Source: Dinghuibacter sp964544695
GTDB taxonomy: Bacteria > Bacteroidota > Bacteroidia > Chitinophagales > Chitinophagaceae
NCBI GenBank assembly: GCA_964544695.1
Contig: CAZJDB010000052.1
Span: forward strand, 1-64,000
Length of the DNA stretch: 64,000 bases
Direction: 5' to 3'
In this document: positions 6,980-16,820 of the stretch, piece by piece
Layout of the letters: every line of letters begins with the position of its first letter
Position numbering within the stretch: the first letter of the stretch is position 1
Notes under the pieces: generated by a model
Databases searched by the model: none
Seen by the model: only the letters and a program-made list of their open reading frames with translations
Told to the model about the DNA's origin: nothing
Program-made: the position numbers and the translations under genes

Positions 6980-8673
6980 CGAATGGGGCGCTTGAAATAC
7001 TTGTTCAGGAGATAGTCGTCATCTCCATAAATATCATCATAAAAAACCAACCTTCCGTCCACTCCGTCGGCGGTGTAATATCGGATGAACAGGGGGACAT
7101 GGTCTTTGAAATATACGGTGTGTTTCTCGCTGCGGGCGATCCACGCTTTGACGGAATCGGGCGGGTACCTGGAGCTGTCCAGGCGCGTCAGGTATCCCGC
7201 GAGCTTTCGCCAGTCCTGGACGCGGACGCAGCCATGGCTCAGGTCGCGGGAATTCTTGGCGAACAGGTCCCTTTCGTTCGTATCGTGGAGGTATACGCTG
7301 TATTTGTTGGGGAAATTGAATTTGATCACCCCCAGCGAGTTGTCGTTCCCCTCCAGCTGGCGCAGGCGCCACGGAAAATTATGTTTGTTGTATTTCTTCC
7401 AGGGCAGCACCAACGGGTCGACGATGCTGTCCCTGTCATCCACCACGACGAGGTTTTCGGAAGCGAGCCAACCCACGTTCTTTTGGATTTTTGTCAGCAT
7501 TTCCTTGAAGATGATGCTTTCGGGCACCGTCCAGACGGGATAGGTGATGAAGTCGCTCAGCCGGGAGGTGAGGACAGGGGTGCGCGTGACGGCGTGCCCC
7601 ACGATGACCTTGGATTGGAACTGGAGGCTGTCGTTCCGCCACACCTGCAGGTAAAAACCGGGCAGGTTCACCCAAATGTACTCGCGCGGCATAATGGTAG
7701 AATCAGGCAACAATTTATACCGATCGAGGTTGAGTGCCGCGATCCGGAAGCGCTGGTCGTCCGTCAGGTTGAGGGCCTTGACCAGCACGGGGCCCGCCAG
7801 CCCGTCGGGTTTGAGACCATTGGCCTTCTGGGCGACTTTGATCATGGAGGCCCATTTGACGGAGTCATCGGGGATCGGCACCGTATCCGGGAACAGACCC
7901 TGCTCCTTGAAGCGCGTGAGCAGTTGCCGCTGGAAATCCAGGGCATCCTTGTTGGGATAGTCGACGGGAGTAAACACCCTGAAAGTGGTCGAATCCAGGA
8001 AGTGGCCCAGCGCGGCCTTCAAAGACTCGTAGCCGCGCAGGCCGGGCTCGAGAGAAGAAAAAAGCCCGGAAACTGGTAACGACCCCTTAAACACGGTATC
8101 TAAAAACGAAAGATATTTCGCCGGAGTAAATAAGGAGTCCTTACGAAGTGTGGTACTATCCCGTGGCAGCCGCCCGAAGCATAGGTCATGGGCGATGCCC
8201 ACGAAGGCGTCGGTCAGCATCAGGTCTTCCAGGGACCAAAGCACGGCGTCTTTCTCGTCGAAACTATTCCGGGCCAGGCGGTCCCGTGTGGCAGCGAGTT
8301 GCCGCCCGTGGTAGTCCGCCGGGAACAGGCCCTCGTACATGCTTTTTTCGAGGTAAGCATATAAACTGTCTGCAAGGGGTGAGCCAGCAGGAGGATGAAC
8401 CCAGGTGGATGCGTACTGATGAGCCTCGTACCAATTTTTGAGGACGTCCAGGTGATCGATCGTGATGCTGTCATTGATCTTTCCGCCGTTGTCCTGGGCA
8501 AATGTCAGGGCAACCCTGATGTTATCCGCCGTCTTTGCCGAGAGCTCCTTTGGTTGTTCTACGATCTCCCTACGCTTGGGGACCTCCTTGTGTCGGTTAC
8601 AGGCCAGAACCATTGCAAAGCACAATACCGCAAAACCCCTTCCACGACCGTGGTGAAATAATCCCATATTCAT
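6976..8673 (-). CDS. L,D-transpeptidase, YcbB-type lipoprotein
   Basis: A 565-residue enzyme that would form 3-3 peptidoglycan cross-links or attach proteins to the wall. The N-terminus has a lipobox (MVLAC, Cys25), predicting a lipoprotein. A scaffold region (about 50-250) precedes a peptidoglycan-binding segment (KANGLKPDGLAGPVLVKALN) and the YkuD domain (about 345-510). The catalytic motif is YLHDTNERDLF then SHGCVRVQDW with Cys482. Length and order match the YcbB/LdtD group. It is first in a minus-strand set with the RlpA-like and outer-membrane proteins and lies 35 nt downstream of glgB. An ATG two codons later (8667) is an alternative start. Confidence 0.9.
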   Translation of the reverse strand: MNMGLFHHGRGRGFAVLCFAMVLACNRHKEVPKRREIVEQPKELSAKTADNIRVALTFAQDNGGKINDSITIDHLDVLKNWYEAHQYASTWVHPPAGSPLADSLYAYLEKSMYEGLFPADYHGRQLAATRDRLARNSFDEKDAVLWSLEDLMLTDAFVGIAHDLCFGRLPRDSTTLRKDSLFTPAKYLSFLDTVFKGSLPVSGLFSSLEPGLRGYESLKAALGHFLDSTTFRVFTPVDYPNKDALDFQRQLLTRFKEQGLFPDTVPIPDDSVKWASMIKVAQKANGLKPDGLAGPVLVKALNLTDDQRFRIAALNLDRYKLLPDSTIMPREYIWVNLPGFYLQVWRNDSLQFQSKVIVGHAVTRTPVLTSRLSDFITYPVWTVPESIIFKEMLTKIQKNVGWLASENLVVVDDRDSIVDPLVLPWKKYNKHNFPWRLRQLEGNDNSLGVIKFNFPNKYSVYLHDTNERDLFAKNSRDLSHGCVRVQDWRKLAGYLTRLDSSRYPPDSVKAWIARSEKHTVYFKDHVPLFIRYYTADGVDGRLVFYDDIYGDDDYLLNKYFKRPIR

Positions 8674-8708
8674 TAAAAAATTCCGAGCGTCAAGATAATT
8701 GTTTTTTC

Positions 8709-10646
8709 CTATTTAAGGAAAATAGCGCCCAGGGGTGGTAAATGAAGGGTAAGCTCGTAAGAACCGTCAACAGCGTGCACCGGGATGGACGGATTATACG
8801 TATCTCCGGTCCCCCAATAATCAGCCGAGTCACTATTGAAAACCTCACGCCAGGCGGCCTTCCCCTGCACGCGCAACACCCAGTCCCGCCGCACCACAGG
8901 TGTCATATTCAACACCACAATAATGTCATCCGAAGCCCGCAGCCCGCGCCGGCGATACACGATCACCGATTCTTCCCGGTGGTTCAGGTCCACCCATTCG
9001 AAACCGCCCTGCCGGAATTGCAGTTCGTACAGCGCGGGTTCCCGCCGATACAGCAGGCCCAGGTCGCGTACGCAATCCTTGATCCCCCGGTGAGCCGGAA
9101 ACCGGAGCAATTCCCAGGGCAGCTCCGAATGGTAGTCCCATTCGGTGGTGGAGCCGAATTCATCCCCCATGAAAAGGAGCTTGGCCCCGGGATGGGTGTA
9201 CATGTAGCTGTACATCAACCTCAGGTTGGCGCATTTCTGCCAATCGTCTCCGGGCATTTTGTACAGCATGGGGCTTTTCCCGTGCACCACTTCGTCATGG
9301 CTCAGGGGCAGCATGAAATTCTCGTCGTAAAAATACATGAGGCTGAACGTAAAAAGGTCCTGCCTTCCGCTGCGGGCCAGGGGGTCCTGCTTAAAATAAT
9401 TGAGCGTATCGTGCATCCAGCCCATCATCCATTTCATGCCGAAACCCAGTCCGCCTTCGAAGGTCGGTTTGGATACCTTGGGCCAGTCCGTGGCTTCCTC
9501 GGCGATCGTCTGGACGTCGGGGAAGTCCCGGTATATCGTTTCGTTGAGGTCCTTGATGAAGCGAATGGCTTCCATGTTCCCGTCCCCTCCGAATTCGTTG
9601 GGTTCCCATTCGCCTTCCTTCCGGGAATAGTTCAGCTTCAACATTGAAGAGACCGCATCAACACGAAGGCCGTCGACGTGGTAGTGCCTGAGCCAGAAGT
9701 GCGCGCTGCTGCTCAGGAAAGATTTGATTTCCCCACGCTGGTAGTTGAAGACGTAGCTGCTCCAGTCGGGATGATAACCCTTGCGCATATCCGCGTACTC
9801 GTAAGTGTGTGCCCCATCGAAGAGGAAAAGCCCGTGCGCGTCGTAGGGGAAATGGGAAGGGACCCAATCCAGGATCACGCCGATGCCGGCCTGGTGCAGG
9901 GCATCCACCAGGGCTGCGAACTCGGCGGGGGTCCCGAAACGCGACGTGGGCGCGAAATAGCCCGTGCCCTGGTAACCCCAACTTCCGTCGAAGGGATGCT
10001 CCATCACGGGCATGAACTCGACGTGCGTAAAGTTCATCTCGCGCACGTACGGAATCAATAACTCCCTGAGCTGGTCGTATGTGTTGTATCGATCTTCGTT
10101 GTGCTTATCAGGGCGCATCCAACTGGCGAGGTGCATCTCGTAGACATTCCAGGGCGCATCCAGGGCGTTGTGGGCGCTTCGGCCTTCCATCCAATTGGAA
10201 TCTTGCCAACGGTAGTCGAGGGTCGTCGTGATCGAGGCGGTCGCGGGTTTCAGTTCGCAGTACCAGGCGAAAGGATCGCCCTTGTCGAGGTGCACCCCCT
10301 GGAAGCCATGGATATGGTACTTGTATTTCGTTGCACGCGGAAAATCGGGCACGAACCCTTCCCATATCCCCGAGCGGTCTTCCCGGACATACAAAGGGTG
10401 CATTTCGGTATTCCATCCGTTGTAATCGCCTATGACCGACACGTAGGTAGCGTTAGGGGCCCAAACGGCAAAGTAAAAGCCGCGCCGGCCCAGGACCTCC
10501 AGTTCGTGGGAACCGAAATGCTCGTATAGCCTGTAGTGCGTGCCCCCCTGGTAATTCCTGATGTCCTCGTCCGTAAACAGGGAATAGTGCCAGACGGGCG
10601 GGATGGTATCGATGAAGTGTTGATCCTCGTAGCGGCTATCGGTCAT
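8709..10646 (-). CDS. glgB: 1,4-alpha-glucan branching enzyme
   Basis: A GH13 enzyme of about 645 residues that introduces alpha-1,6 branches into glycogen in the cytoplasm. The N-terminal CBM48-like domain (GRRGFYFAVWAPNATYVSVIGDYNGW) precedes the barrel. Catalytic signatures are DGLRVDAVSSML (nucleophile Asp), IAEEATDWP (acid/base Glu) and LPLSHDEVVHGK. The C-terminal beta-domain ends with LPPLGAIFLK. ATG 10646 is taken as the start; an in-frame ATG at 10664, in more AT-rich surroundings, is a real alternative adding six residues. glgC and glgA lie about 8 kb away on the same strand, so the glycogen genes are clustered but not one operon. Confidence 0.93.
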   Translation of the reverse strand: MTDSRYEDQHFIDTIPPVWHYSLFTDEDIRNYQGGTHYRLYEHFGSHELEVLGRRGFYFAVWAPNATYVSVIGDYNGWNTEMHPLYVREDRSGIWEGFVPDFPRATKYKYHIHGFQGVHLDKGDPFAWYCELKPATASITTTLDYRWQDSNWMEGRSAHNALDAPWNVYEMHLASWMRPDKHNEDRYNTYDQLRELLIPYVREMNFTHVEFMPVMEHPFDGSWGYQGTGYFAPTSRFGTPAEFAALVDALHQAGIGVILDWVPSHFPYDAHGLFLFDGAHTYEYADMRKGYHPDWSSYVFNYQRGEIKSFLSSSAHFWLRHYHVDGLRVDAVSSMLKLNYSRKEGEWEPNEFGGDGNMEAIRFIKDLNETIYRDFPDVQTIAEEATDWPKVSKPTFEGGLGFGMKWMMGWMHDTLNYFKQDPLARSGRQDLFTFSLMYFYDENFMLPLSHDEVVHGKSPMLYKMPGDDWQKCANLRLMYSYMYTHPGAKLLFMGDEFGSTTEWDYHSELPWELLRFPAHRGIKDCVRDLGLLYRREPALYELQFRQGGFEWVDLNHREESVIVYRRRGLRASDDIIVVLNMTPVVRRDWVLRVQGKAAWREVFNSDSADYWGTGDTYNPSIPVHAVDGSYELTLHLPPLGAIFLK

Positions 10647-10733
10647 TCTCTCGTACTTTAACATAAAATTAAACGATGTGACTAGCATTGATGAAAAAGA
10701 TTTCCGTTTTTTGAAATAACTAAGACTTTAGTT

Positions 10734-13526
10734 ATGAGAATCCTTGCTACCTTGCTGATATCGTGCTGCCTGCTTATAACATTCAAAACCCATGCCCAGG
10801 CGCCAGCCAGCGTAACGGGCACGGTCAAGGACACCATCAACCAGTCTTATCCCGCAGGCACGGTGATCCTCCTGTTGAACCCCGTGGACTCGATCATGGT
10901 CGCCTACACGAGGGCTGATGCGCATGGGCGCTTTTCTATACCCAAAATCGCTCCCGGCAGCTATCTGTTCTGGGTGACGCATCCGGCGTTTGCGGCTTAT
11001 CGCGATTCCATCAGCCTACAACCCGGTCCCAATGATTTAGGTAATATTTTCCTCACCCTGCGCAGCAAGATCATGCAGGACATCATCATTAAGGGCGTAA
11101 ACCCCGTCCGCCTGAAGGGAGACACCGTGGAATACACGGCCGACAGCTTCCACGTCAAGCCCAACGCCACGGTCGAGGATTTGCTCAAGACCATGCCCGG
11201 CTTCCAGGTGGATAAGAACGGGAAGATCACCGCCATGGGCCAGCAGGTGCAAAAGGTCCTCGTGGACGGGGAGGAATTCTTCAGCGACGACCCCACCGTA
11301 GCGACGCGAAACCTTTCCGCCAGCGCCGTGGACAAGGTCCAGGTCTTCGACAAGAAGAGCGACCAGGCCGCCTTTACGGGGATCGACGACGGGCAGACCC
11401 AGAAGACCATCAACCTCAAGCTGAAGAAGGACAAGAAGAACGGGTACTTCGGGAAAGTCAGCGGGGGCGTGGGCAACGACGGGTACTATGAAAATACCGC
11501 GGCCCTGAACCTCTTCCAGGGGAAGCGCAAAATCGCTTTCTACGGCGTCGCCGCCAATACGGGAAAAGCAGGCCTGAACTGGCAGGACGCCAACAACTAT
11601 GCGGGCTCGAGCGGGGTCACCACCTTCGAGGACGACGGGTCCACCATGACCTTCTTCGGGGGGTCCAACGACGACTTCACCAACTGGAACGGCTCTTACG
11701 CCGGCCAGGGCGTGCCCATCGCCTGGAACTTCGGCGCCCACTACAACAACAAATGGGACGACGACAAATATTCGTTCAATTCGGATTATACGTATAACCA
11801 GGTCAAGGTGGGGGTCACTACCAGCACCCTCAGCCAACTGACCCTGCCCGACTCCACCCTCAACAATACCAACGACCAGTCGCACACGTACAATACGGAC
11901 GTACAGCACGCGATCAACGGCAAGTACGAATACCAGATCGATTCCCTGACCACGGTCAAGCTGACCTTCCAGGGCAAGCTGCGCCACAAGGACACCTGGA
12001 CCGAGGACAGCAGCTTTACTACCGATGCGAACAAACTGCTCATCAACAACGCCATCAACAACACGAACTATTCGGGTCAAAACAACACCCTCAACGCCAC
12101 GTTGCTCGTACAGAAGAAATTTAAAAAGAAGGGTCGGACCCTATCCCTCAACGTACAGGAAAACTACAATGAGATCAATACGACGGGCTACCAGTATTCC
12201 GTCATCAATGCCTTCAACGCAGGCGTCCCCAACAGCCAGGACACGACCGACCAATACAAGACGAACTATTCCCGGAACCTGACGATCATGTCCAAGCTGA
12301 CGTATACCGAGCCCCTGTTCACCAACACCTACCTCGTGCTCGACTACGGCCTGGATTTGCTCAGCGGGACCTCCGACAAGAACGCGTACAACAAGAACCC
12401 CGGTGGAAAATATGCGATGCTGGATTCCACCTTCAGTAATTACTACAACCTGAACATCACCACCAATATGGGCGGCGCCTTCTTCCGCAAAGCCACCAAG
12501 AAGTACACCTATTCGTTTGGCACCGACGTGGGCTATACCGATTACCACCAGCAGAATATATACGCGGACTCGCTTCAGACGCGGAACTTCATCAACTGGT
12601 TCCCCAAGGCGAGCTTCACGTATAAATTCGGCGCCCAAAGCTCCCTGCGCGCGAACTATTACGGGAATACCACGCAGCCCAGCCTGGACCAGTTGCAACC
12701 CGTTGCCTCCAACAACAACCCCCTAAATATCGTGGTCGGTAACCCGGACCTGAAACCTTCCTTCACCAGTCGCATCAACCTGAGTTATTTTTTCTTCAAC
12801 GTACTGAAGGAAGAAGGCTTCAACGGGAACGTCCAGTACAGCGTCACCAACAACGCCTTCAGCAATAAGGACTCGGTGGACAATTTCGGGCGACAGTACA
12901 CCCAAACCGTGAATGTGGCCAATACCCAGAACGGAAATTTATGGCTGGGGTACAATTTCAAGTGGAAAAAACCGAACATCTCGATCGACCTGAGCGGCAA
13001 CTCGGGCATCAGCAAAAACACCAACTACGTGAATGGGGTCCTGAACAATACCCAAAACAACAATTACGGGATCGGCATTTTCGTGAACAAGCGCGTCGAT
13101 AAGAATTATGCACTCCAGCTCTACGTCGGCCCTACCTACAACGTCAGCCGCTCCTCGGTCCAATCGTATAGTAATATCGCCTACTGGAGCTACCAGGCCA
13201 ACGGGGAGGTATCCAAGGACCTGCCCTGGAAGTTCACCTTAGGCGTAACCGCCAATACGAACTTTTACCAGAAAACGCCTGTCTTCACCAACCAGAACAT
13301 CGCCCTGATCAACGGATATATTTCGAAACTCTTCCTCAAGGGGGATGTCCTGGAGGCCAAGCTCATGTGCAACGACATCTTCAACCAAAACACGGGCTTT
13401 AGCCGGGACGTCAGCACCAACCTGGCGACCCAGTCGGTGTATACCGCCGTTCACCGGTACTTCATGTTGTCCCTGACGTGGAACTTTTCCAAGAACGGGA
13501 AACCCAATAACGGAATGTTCTTTTAA
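10734..13526 (+). CDS. Outer-membrane beta-barrel protein with carboxypeptidase-like N-terminal domain (TonB-receptor-like)
   Basis: A 930-residue exported protein: signal peptide (about 1-21, ending THAQ), a carboxypeptidase regulatory-like beta-sandwich (SVTGTVKDTINQSYPAGTV to about residue 100), a plug-like domain (VEDLLKTMPGFQVDKNGKI, VLVDGEEFF) and a long barrel with aromatic strands to the C-terminus. It fits the Bacteroidota outer-membrane beta-barrel family related to TonB-dependent receptors. No TonB box is evident and the substrate is unknown. A GLPGLI gene begins 9 nt after its stop, a pairing seen often in this phylum. It is divergent from glgB. Confidence 0.88.
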   Translation: MRILATLLISCCLLITFKTHAQAPASVTGTVKDTINQSYPAGTVILLLNPVDSIMVAYTRADAHGRFSIPKIAPGSYLFWVTHPAFAAYRDSISLQPGPNDLGNIFLTLRSKIMQDIIIKGVNPVRLKGDTVEYTADSFHVKPNATVEDLLKTMPGFQVDKNGKITAMGQQVQKVLVDGEEFFSDDPTVATRNLSASAVDKVQVFDKKSDQAAFTGIDDGQTQKTINLKLKKDKKNGYFGKVSGGVGNDGYYENTAALNLFQGKRKIAFYGVAANTGKAGLNWQDANNYAGSSGVTTFEDDGSTMTFFGGSNDDFTNWNGSYAGQGVPIAWNFGAHYNNKWDDDKYSFNSDYTYNQVKVGVTTSTLSQLTLPDSTLNNTNDQSHTYNTDVQHAINGKYEYQIDSLTTVKLTFQGKLRHKDTWTEDSSFTTDANKLLINNAINNTNYSGQNNTLNATLLVQKKFKKKGRTLSLNVQENYNEINTTGYQYSVINAFNAGVPNSQDTTDQYKTNYSRNLTIMSKLTYTEPLFTNTYLVLDYGLDLLSGTSDKNAYNKNPGGKYAMLDSTFSNYYNLNITTNMGGAFFRKATKKYTYSFGTDVGYTDYHQQNIYADSLQTRNFINWFPKASFTYKFGAQSSLRANYYGNTTQPSLDQLQPVASNNNPLNIVVGNPDLKPSFTSRINLSYFFFNVLKEEGFNGNVQYSVTNNAFSNKDSVDNFGRQYTQTVNVANTQNGNLWLGYNFKWKKPNISIDLSGNSGISKNTNYVNGVLNNTQNNNYGIGIFVNKRVDKNYALQLYVGPTYNVSRSSVQSYSNIAYWSYQANGEVSKDLPWKFTLGVTANTNFYQKTPVFTNQNIALINGYISKLFLKGDVLEAKLMCNDIFNQNTGFSRDVSTNLATQSVYTAVHRYFMLSLTWNFSKNGKPNNGMFF

Positions 13527-13535
13527 TTGACTCCC

Positions 13536-14273
13536 ATGAAACAAATCCTATTTTTCTTGCTATTGGCCCTCGCATCCGGCGCCCGCGCGCAGGACTCCAG
13601 CGGGACCGTGGTCTTCATCCACGCCGGCACCATCGAATTCGAGCGGAAGGAAAACGTTCGCAACCAGATCACGGGAGAAAGCGACTGGATCGAAGAGTAC
13701 CGCAAAAACTCGCCGGAATACAGGATCTCGTATTACAACCTCAGCTTCAGCGGGGACCGCAGCCTCTTCCAGCCCGGCCGTGAAAACCCCGACAATGTCC
13801 GGGGCTGGGACGCCCCCGCCTCCTCCAACATTGTCTACACCGACCGCTCCACGGGCAGGCAGGTCAGCCAGAAAAGCGCTTACGGATCGCTCTTTCTCGA
13901 GGACGACACGGCGCGTCACATCCACTGGAGGATCACTGCCGACACGCGCACCATCGCGGGCTTCGAATGCCACCGCGCCACCGCCATCATCATGGACAGC
14001 GTTTTCGTCGTCGCCTTCTATACCGATGAAATCATTCCCTCCGCGGGCCCGGAATCCTTCGGAGGCCTGCCGGGCATGATCCTGGGCCTCGTCATTCCCA
14101 AGGTCCATTCGAGCTGGTATGCCACCAAGGTCGTGGCCTCCGACCCCAAGCCCATGGCGCCCCCCAAGAAGGGGAAAAAGGTGGATGCGCCGGGACTCTA
14201 TTCTACCTTGCAGTCGAGTCTGAAGGACTGGGGGGATTACGGGCAGCGGTGGCTGATGCGGATGATGATCTAA
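13536..14273 (+). CDS. GLPGLI family exported protein
   Basis: A 245-residue protein with a signal peptide (MKQILFFLLLALASGARAQ) and the family hallmark GGLPGMILGL near residue 180. The family is secreted, largely restricted to Bacteroidota, and usually encoded next to an outer-membrane barrel of the kind directly upstream; its function is not established. ATG 13536 starts the signal peptide; a TTG at 13527 would add three residues. The last four bases overlap the convergent PIN gene. Confidence 0.88.
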   Translation: MKQILFFLLLALASGARAQDSSGTVVFIHAGTIEFERKENVRNQITGESDWIEEYRKNSPEYRISYYNLSFSGDRSLFQPGRENPDNVRGWDAPASSNIVYTDRSTGRQVSQKSAYGSLFLEDDTARHIHWRITADTRTIAGFECHRATAIIMDSVFVVAFYTDEIIPSAGPESFGGLPGMILGLVIPKVHSSWYATKVVASDPKPMAPPKKGKKVDAPGLYSTLQSSLKDWGDYGQRWLMRMMI

Positions 14274-14680
14274 CCAGTTCCTAGAAAATCAGCCGGAGAT
14301 AGTATGGGTATGCTACGAAAAGGATGAAGGACCAATAAATCCTTATCTCCCGTGACAATGGCCGAAGCCTTTGCTGTTACTGCAAGGGAAAGGAAGGGGT
14401 TATCTTTGGGGTCTCTGGAAAGGGTAATATTTTCTTTGACCTCTACTGGCAACGCGTTTGTAATGATGTTTTCAATAAAAGCGAGTCGGGTCTCCAAAGA
14501 GAGGTACTTGTCAAATTTTGACCTGCTGAAAACATTGAAATACTCGTGTTCGATATCGGCGGAGATCAGGAGAACTCCGTTCATTCTAGCCTTTTTGAGG
14601 GCTTTTCCAGGGGTGGAATCCTCGTTAAATAATGCACTGACGAGCGTATTCGTGTCAAACACCCAGAAGTTAGTCTCCAT
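14270..14680 (-). CDS. PIN domain toxin of a type II toxin-antitoxin pair
   Basis: A 136-residue PIN domain protein of the COG1569-like group, predicted to be an Mg-dependent ribonuclease. Acidic residues expected for the active site are visible: FDTNTLVSAL near residue 9, an internal Glu in the EHEYFNVF region, DPKDNPFLSLA and VTGDKDLL. The gene overlaps its upstream partner by 11 nt, the usual arrangement of antitoxin followed by toxin. Base composition is more AT-rich than the surrounding genes, consistent with horizontal transfer. Confidence 0.85.
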   Translation of the reverse strand: METNFWVFDTNTLVSALFNEDSTPGKALKKARMNGVLLISADIEHEYFNVFSRSKFDKYLSLETRLAFIENIITNALPVEVKENITLSRDPKDNPFLSLAVTAKASAIVTGDKDLLVLHPFRSIPILSPADFLGTG

Positions 14681-14903
14681 CTTTTAGCAACTCGTCTAGT
14701 TGATCGGGAGTAAAGCCCTTGGCTTTGGCTTCTGAAGTTCCTTTCTTCATTAATGCAAAAAGGCGCTCATTGGCTGGCTGTCCGCTAAAAAAATCATTCA
14801 ACCAGGCATTAATATAGATTTCCGCCTTCCTTTTTACGGCAGCATCAGCTTTGGCAAAAGCCTGGGCAATAAAGGGTGGAACAGGGATGGTAATATTTTC
14901 CAT
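14670..14903 (-). CDS. Probable antitoxin partner of the PIN toxin
   Basis: A 77-residue protein, ENITIPVPPFIAQAFAKADA then an amphipathic helix and FTPDQLDELLKDGD at the end. Size, acidic C-terminus and position immediately upstream of, and overlapping, the PIN gene indicate the antitoxin. A DNA-binding fold of the beta-strand-helix type is plausible from the first 40 residues but no family is clearly recognised. The call rests mainly on context. Confidence 0.7.
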   Translation of the reverse strand: MENITIPVPPFIAQAFAKADAAVKRKAEIYINAWLNDFFSGQPANERLFALMKKGTSEAKAKGFTPDQLDELLKDGD

Positions 14904-14930
14904 AACCTTCCCAATTTACGAATAAAATAC

Positions 14931-16820
14931 CTATTTCTGCAGCTCCAGCACCAACGTTTGCCGCACGTCCACGTGCAACTTATCCCCGAGGGTCACGGTC
15001 TCGCCGGTAATGATATTCTTTGCCGACCGGAACCCGCCCAGCCGCTCTGAAAAGCGATCCAACGCCACGTCTTGGGCCTCGCGACCCGTATTGGCCACGA
15101 CCATCACGCTTTGCAGCTTATCGTAGCGGAAGTACACATATACCCCTCTCTCGGGCACATATTGCATTAAATGCCCCCCGGTCAGCGCAGTCGAGTGCGC
15201 CCGGTAATGTGCCAAAGTCTGTACATAGTTGAAAGCATCCGCGACATCTCCCGTGCGTCCCGCGGGCGTGAATTCATTCAGCGTGTCCCCGGGCCAGCCT
15301 CCCGGAAAGTTCTGGCGGACCGCGTCATCGCCTCCCTGGGACTTCAGGCCGTGCATGAGGATTTCGGTTCCGTAATACATTTCCGGTATCCCGCGCAGGG
15401 TCAGGAGCCACGCGATCCCCATCTTGAATTTGGGCATGTCCTCCCCGATCGTCCCGTAAATGCGGTCCATGTCGTGGTTGTCCAGCATGATGCAATTCCG
15501 GTAGGGGTTCTTATAAAGAAAGTCCTGCGCCAGGGTGCTGTAGAGTTTTTCTGCCCCCCCGTCGTTTTTCAGTGCGTCCTGCATGGCAAAGCACACATTG
15601 AAGTCCACGACCCCCTGAAGGTTGGCCTTATACGGCAGGGACAAGTTGTTTTCGCACCAATAGGCCGCCTCCGCCACGGAGCCCACCCATACCTCCCCGA
15701 ACATCGTCAGGCGGGGGAATTCCCGGACCAGCGCTGCGTTCACCTGGTTCAGGAAATCCTTATCGCTGTAGAACCACGTATCTACCCTCCATCCGTCGAC
15801 TCCGAATGTCTCGGTGGCCCAGATGGCATATTGGGTGAGGTAGCGCCGGACGTAAGGATTCCTTTGGTTCAGGTCGGGCATGGAACGCACGAACCAACCA
15901 TCCACCGTCCGTCGCCGGTCGATGGACGAGGAATAGGGGTCTTCCAGGGGCTCCACCTTATAATTGGTTTGGGTGTACGAAGGCCATTGGTTGAGCCAGT
16001 CCTTCATCGGCATGTCCAGCACCGTCCAGTGGTCGAAACCGACATGGTTGTACACCGCATCCTGGATGAGCTTCATACCCCTTTGATGCAGGGCTTCAGC
16101 CAGTGCCGCATACGCCCGGTTCCCGCCGAAGCGCTTGTCCACGTGGTATTGGTCCGTGAAGGCATAGCCGTGGTAGGTGGTATACATCCGGCTATTCATG
16201 GGATTATCGTTTTCATTCACGGGGGTCATCCACACCGTCGTTACCCCCAGGTCTTTCAGATAATCCAAATGGTCCTCCACCCCTTTGATATCTCCGCCGT
16301 GCCGCCAGTTGGCCGAATCTTTGTTCACCGACGTATCGCGCATGCCGGGCACCACGTCGTTCGTGGGATCCCCATTGGCGAAGCGGTCGGGCATGATGAG
16401 GTACACCAAATCCTTATCGGTCACCCCCAGGATGCGGGAAACACCGTCTCCCGGGTTTTTGCGCTTCAGCTCGAAGTCGAGGTGGTACTCTCCCAGTGTA
16501 AAGTGCAGGGTCCCCGGGGCGGCCTCCTTCGCAACGTCGAGGTCGACGAACAGGTAATTCGGATTTTCCACCGTGTGCGATTCTTTGAGCGTCACCCCCG
16601 CATAAGGTTGCAGGTGTAGGGTCGTCTTCCCGATTTCGGGAGCGTACATCATCAGCTCCACCTCGGGGTTTTGCATTCCTACGAACCAATTCAATGGATT
16701 GACGCGCACCTCCGGGCTTTGGGGACCGGGGGTGACAGTAATGGTTTGCTGAGCCGACGCCGGAGCCGCGAAAAGGAGCAGCCCAACACTCAGCGCCAGC
16801 AGGAATTTACTATTATTCAT
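14931..16820 (-). CDS. SusA-like GH13 alpha-glucan hydrolase (neopullulanase/cyclomaltodextrinase type), exported
   Basis: A 629-residue enzyme with a signal peptide (residues 1-23, ASAQ), predicted to hydrolyse maltodextrins in the periplasm. An N-terminal cyclomaltodextrinase-type beta domain (NPLNWFVGMQNPEVELMMYA, about 38-130) precedes the GH13 barrel. Signatures are DAVYNHVGFDHW, DGWRVDTWFYSD (nucleophile), FGEVWVGS (acid/base) and LDNHDMDRIYG. It overlaps the upstream transporter gene by 4 nt. Together they look like an extracytoplasmic hydrolysis and uptake pair for starch breakdown products. Confidence 0.9.
   Translation of the reverse strand: MNNSKFLLALSVGLLLFAAPASAQQTITVTPGPQSPEVRVNPLNWFVGMQNPEVELMMYAPEIGKTTLHLQPYAGVTLKESHTVENPNYLFVDLDVAKEAAPGTLHFTLGEYHLDFELKRKNPGDGVSRILGVTDKDLVYLIMPDRFANGDPTNDVVPGMRDTSVNKDSANWRHGGDIKGVEDHLDYLKDLGVTTVWMTPVNENDNPMNSRMYTTYHGYAFTDQYHVDKRFGGNRAYAALAEALHQRGMKLIQDAVYNHVGFDHWTVLDMPMKDWLNQWPSYTQTNYKVEPLEDPYSSSIDRRRTVDGWFVRSMPDLNQRNPYVRRYLTQYAIWATETFGVDGWRVDTWFYSDKDFLNQVNAALVREFPRLTMFGEVWVGSVAEAAYWCENNLSLPYKANLQGVVDFNVCFAMQDALKNDGGAEKLYSTLAQDFLYKNPYRNCIMLDNHDMDRIYGTIGEDMPKFKMGIAWLLTLRGIPEMYYGTEILMHGLKSQGGDDAVRQNFPGGWPGDTLNEFTPAGRTGDVADAFNYVQTLAHYRAHSTALTGGHLMQYVPERGVYVYFRYDKLQSVMVVANTGREAQDVALDRFSERLGGFRSAKNIITGETVTLGDKLHVDVRQTLVLELQK

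Noticed and set aside
15171..16619. A 482-codon plus-strand frame opposite the GH13 gene
   Set aside because: No recognisable domain; the opposite strand has an intact GH13 with all catalytic motifs.
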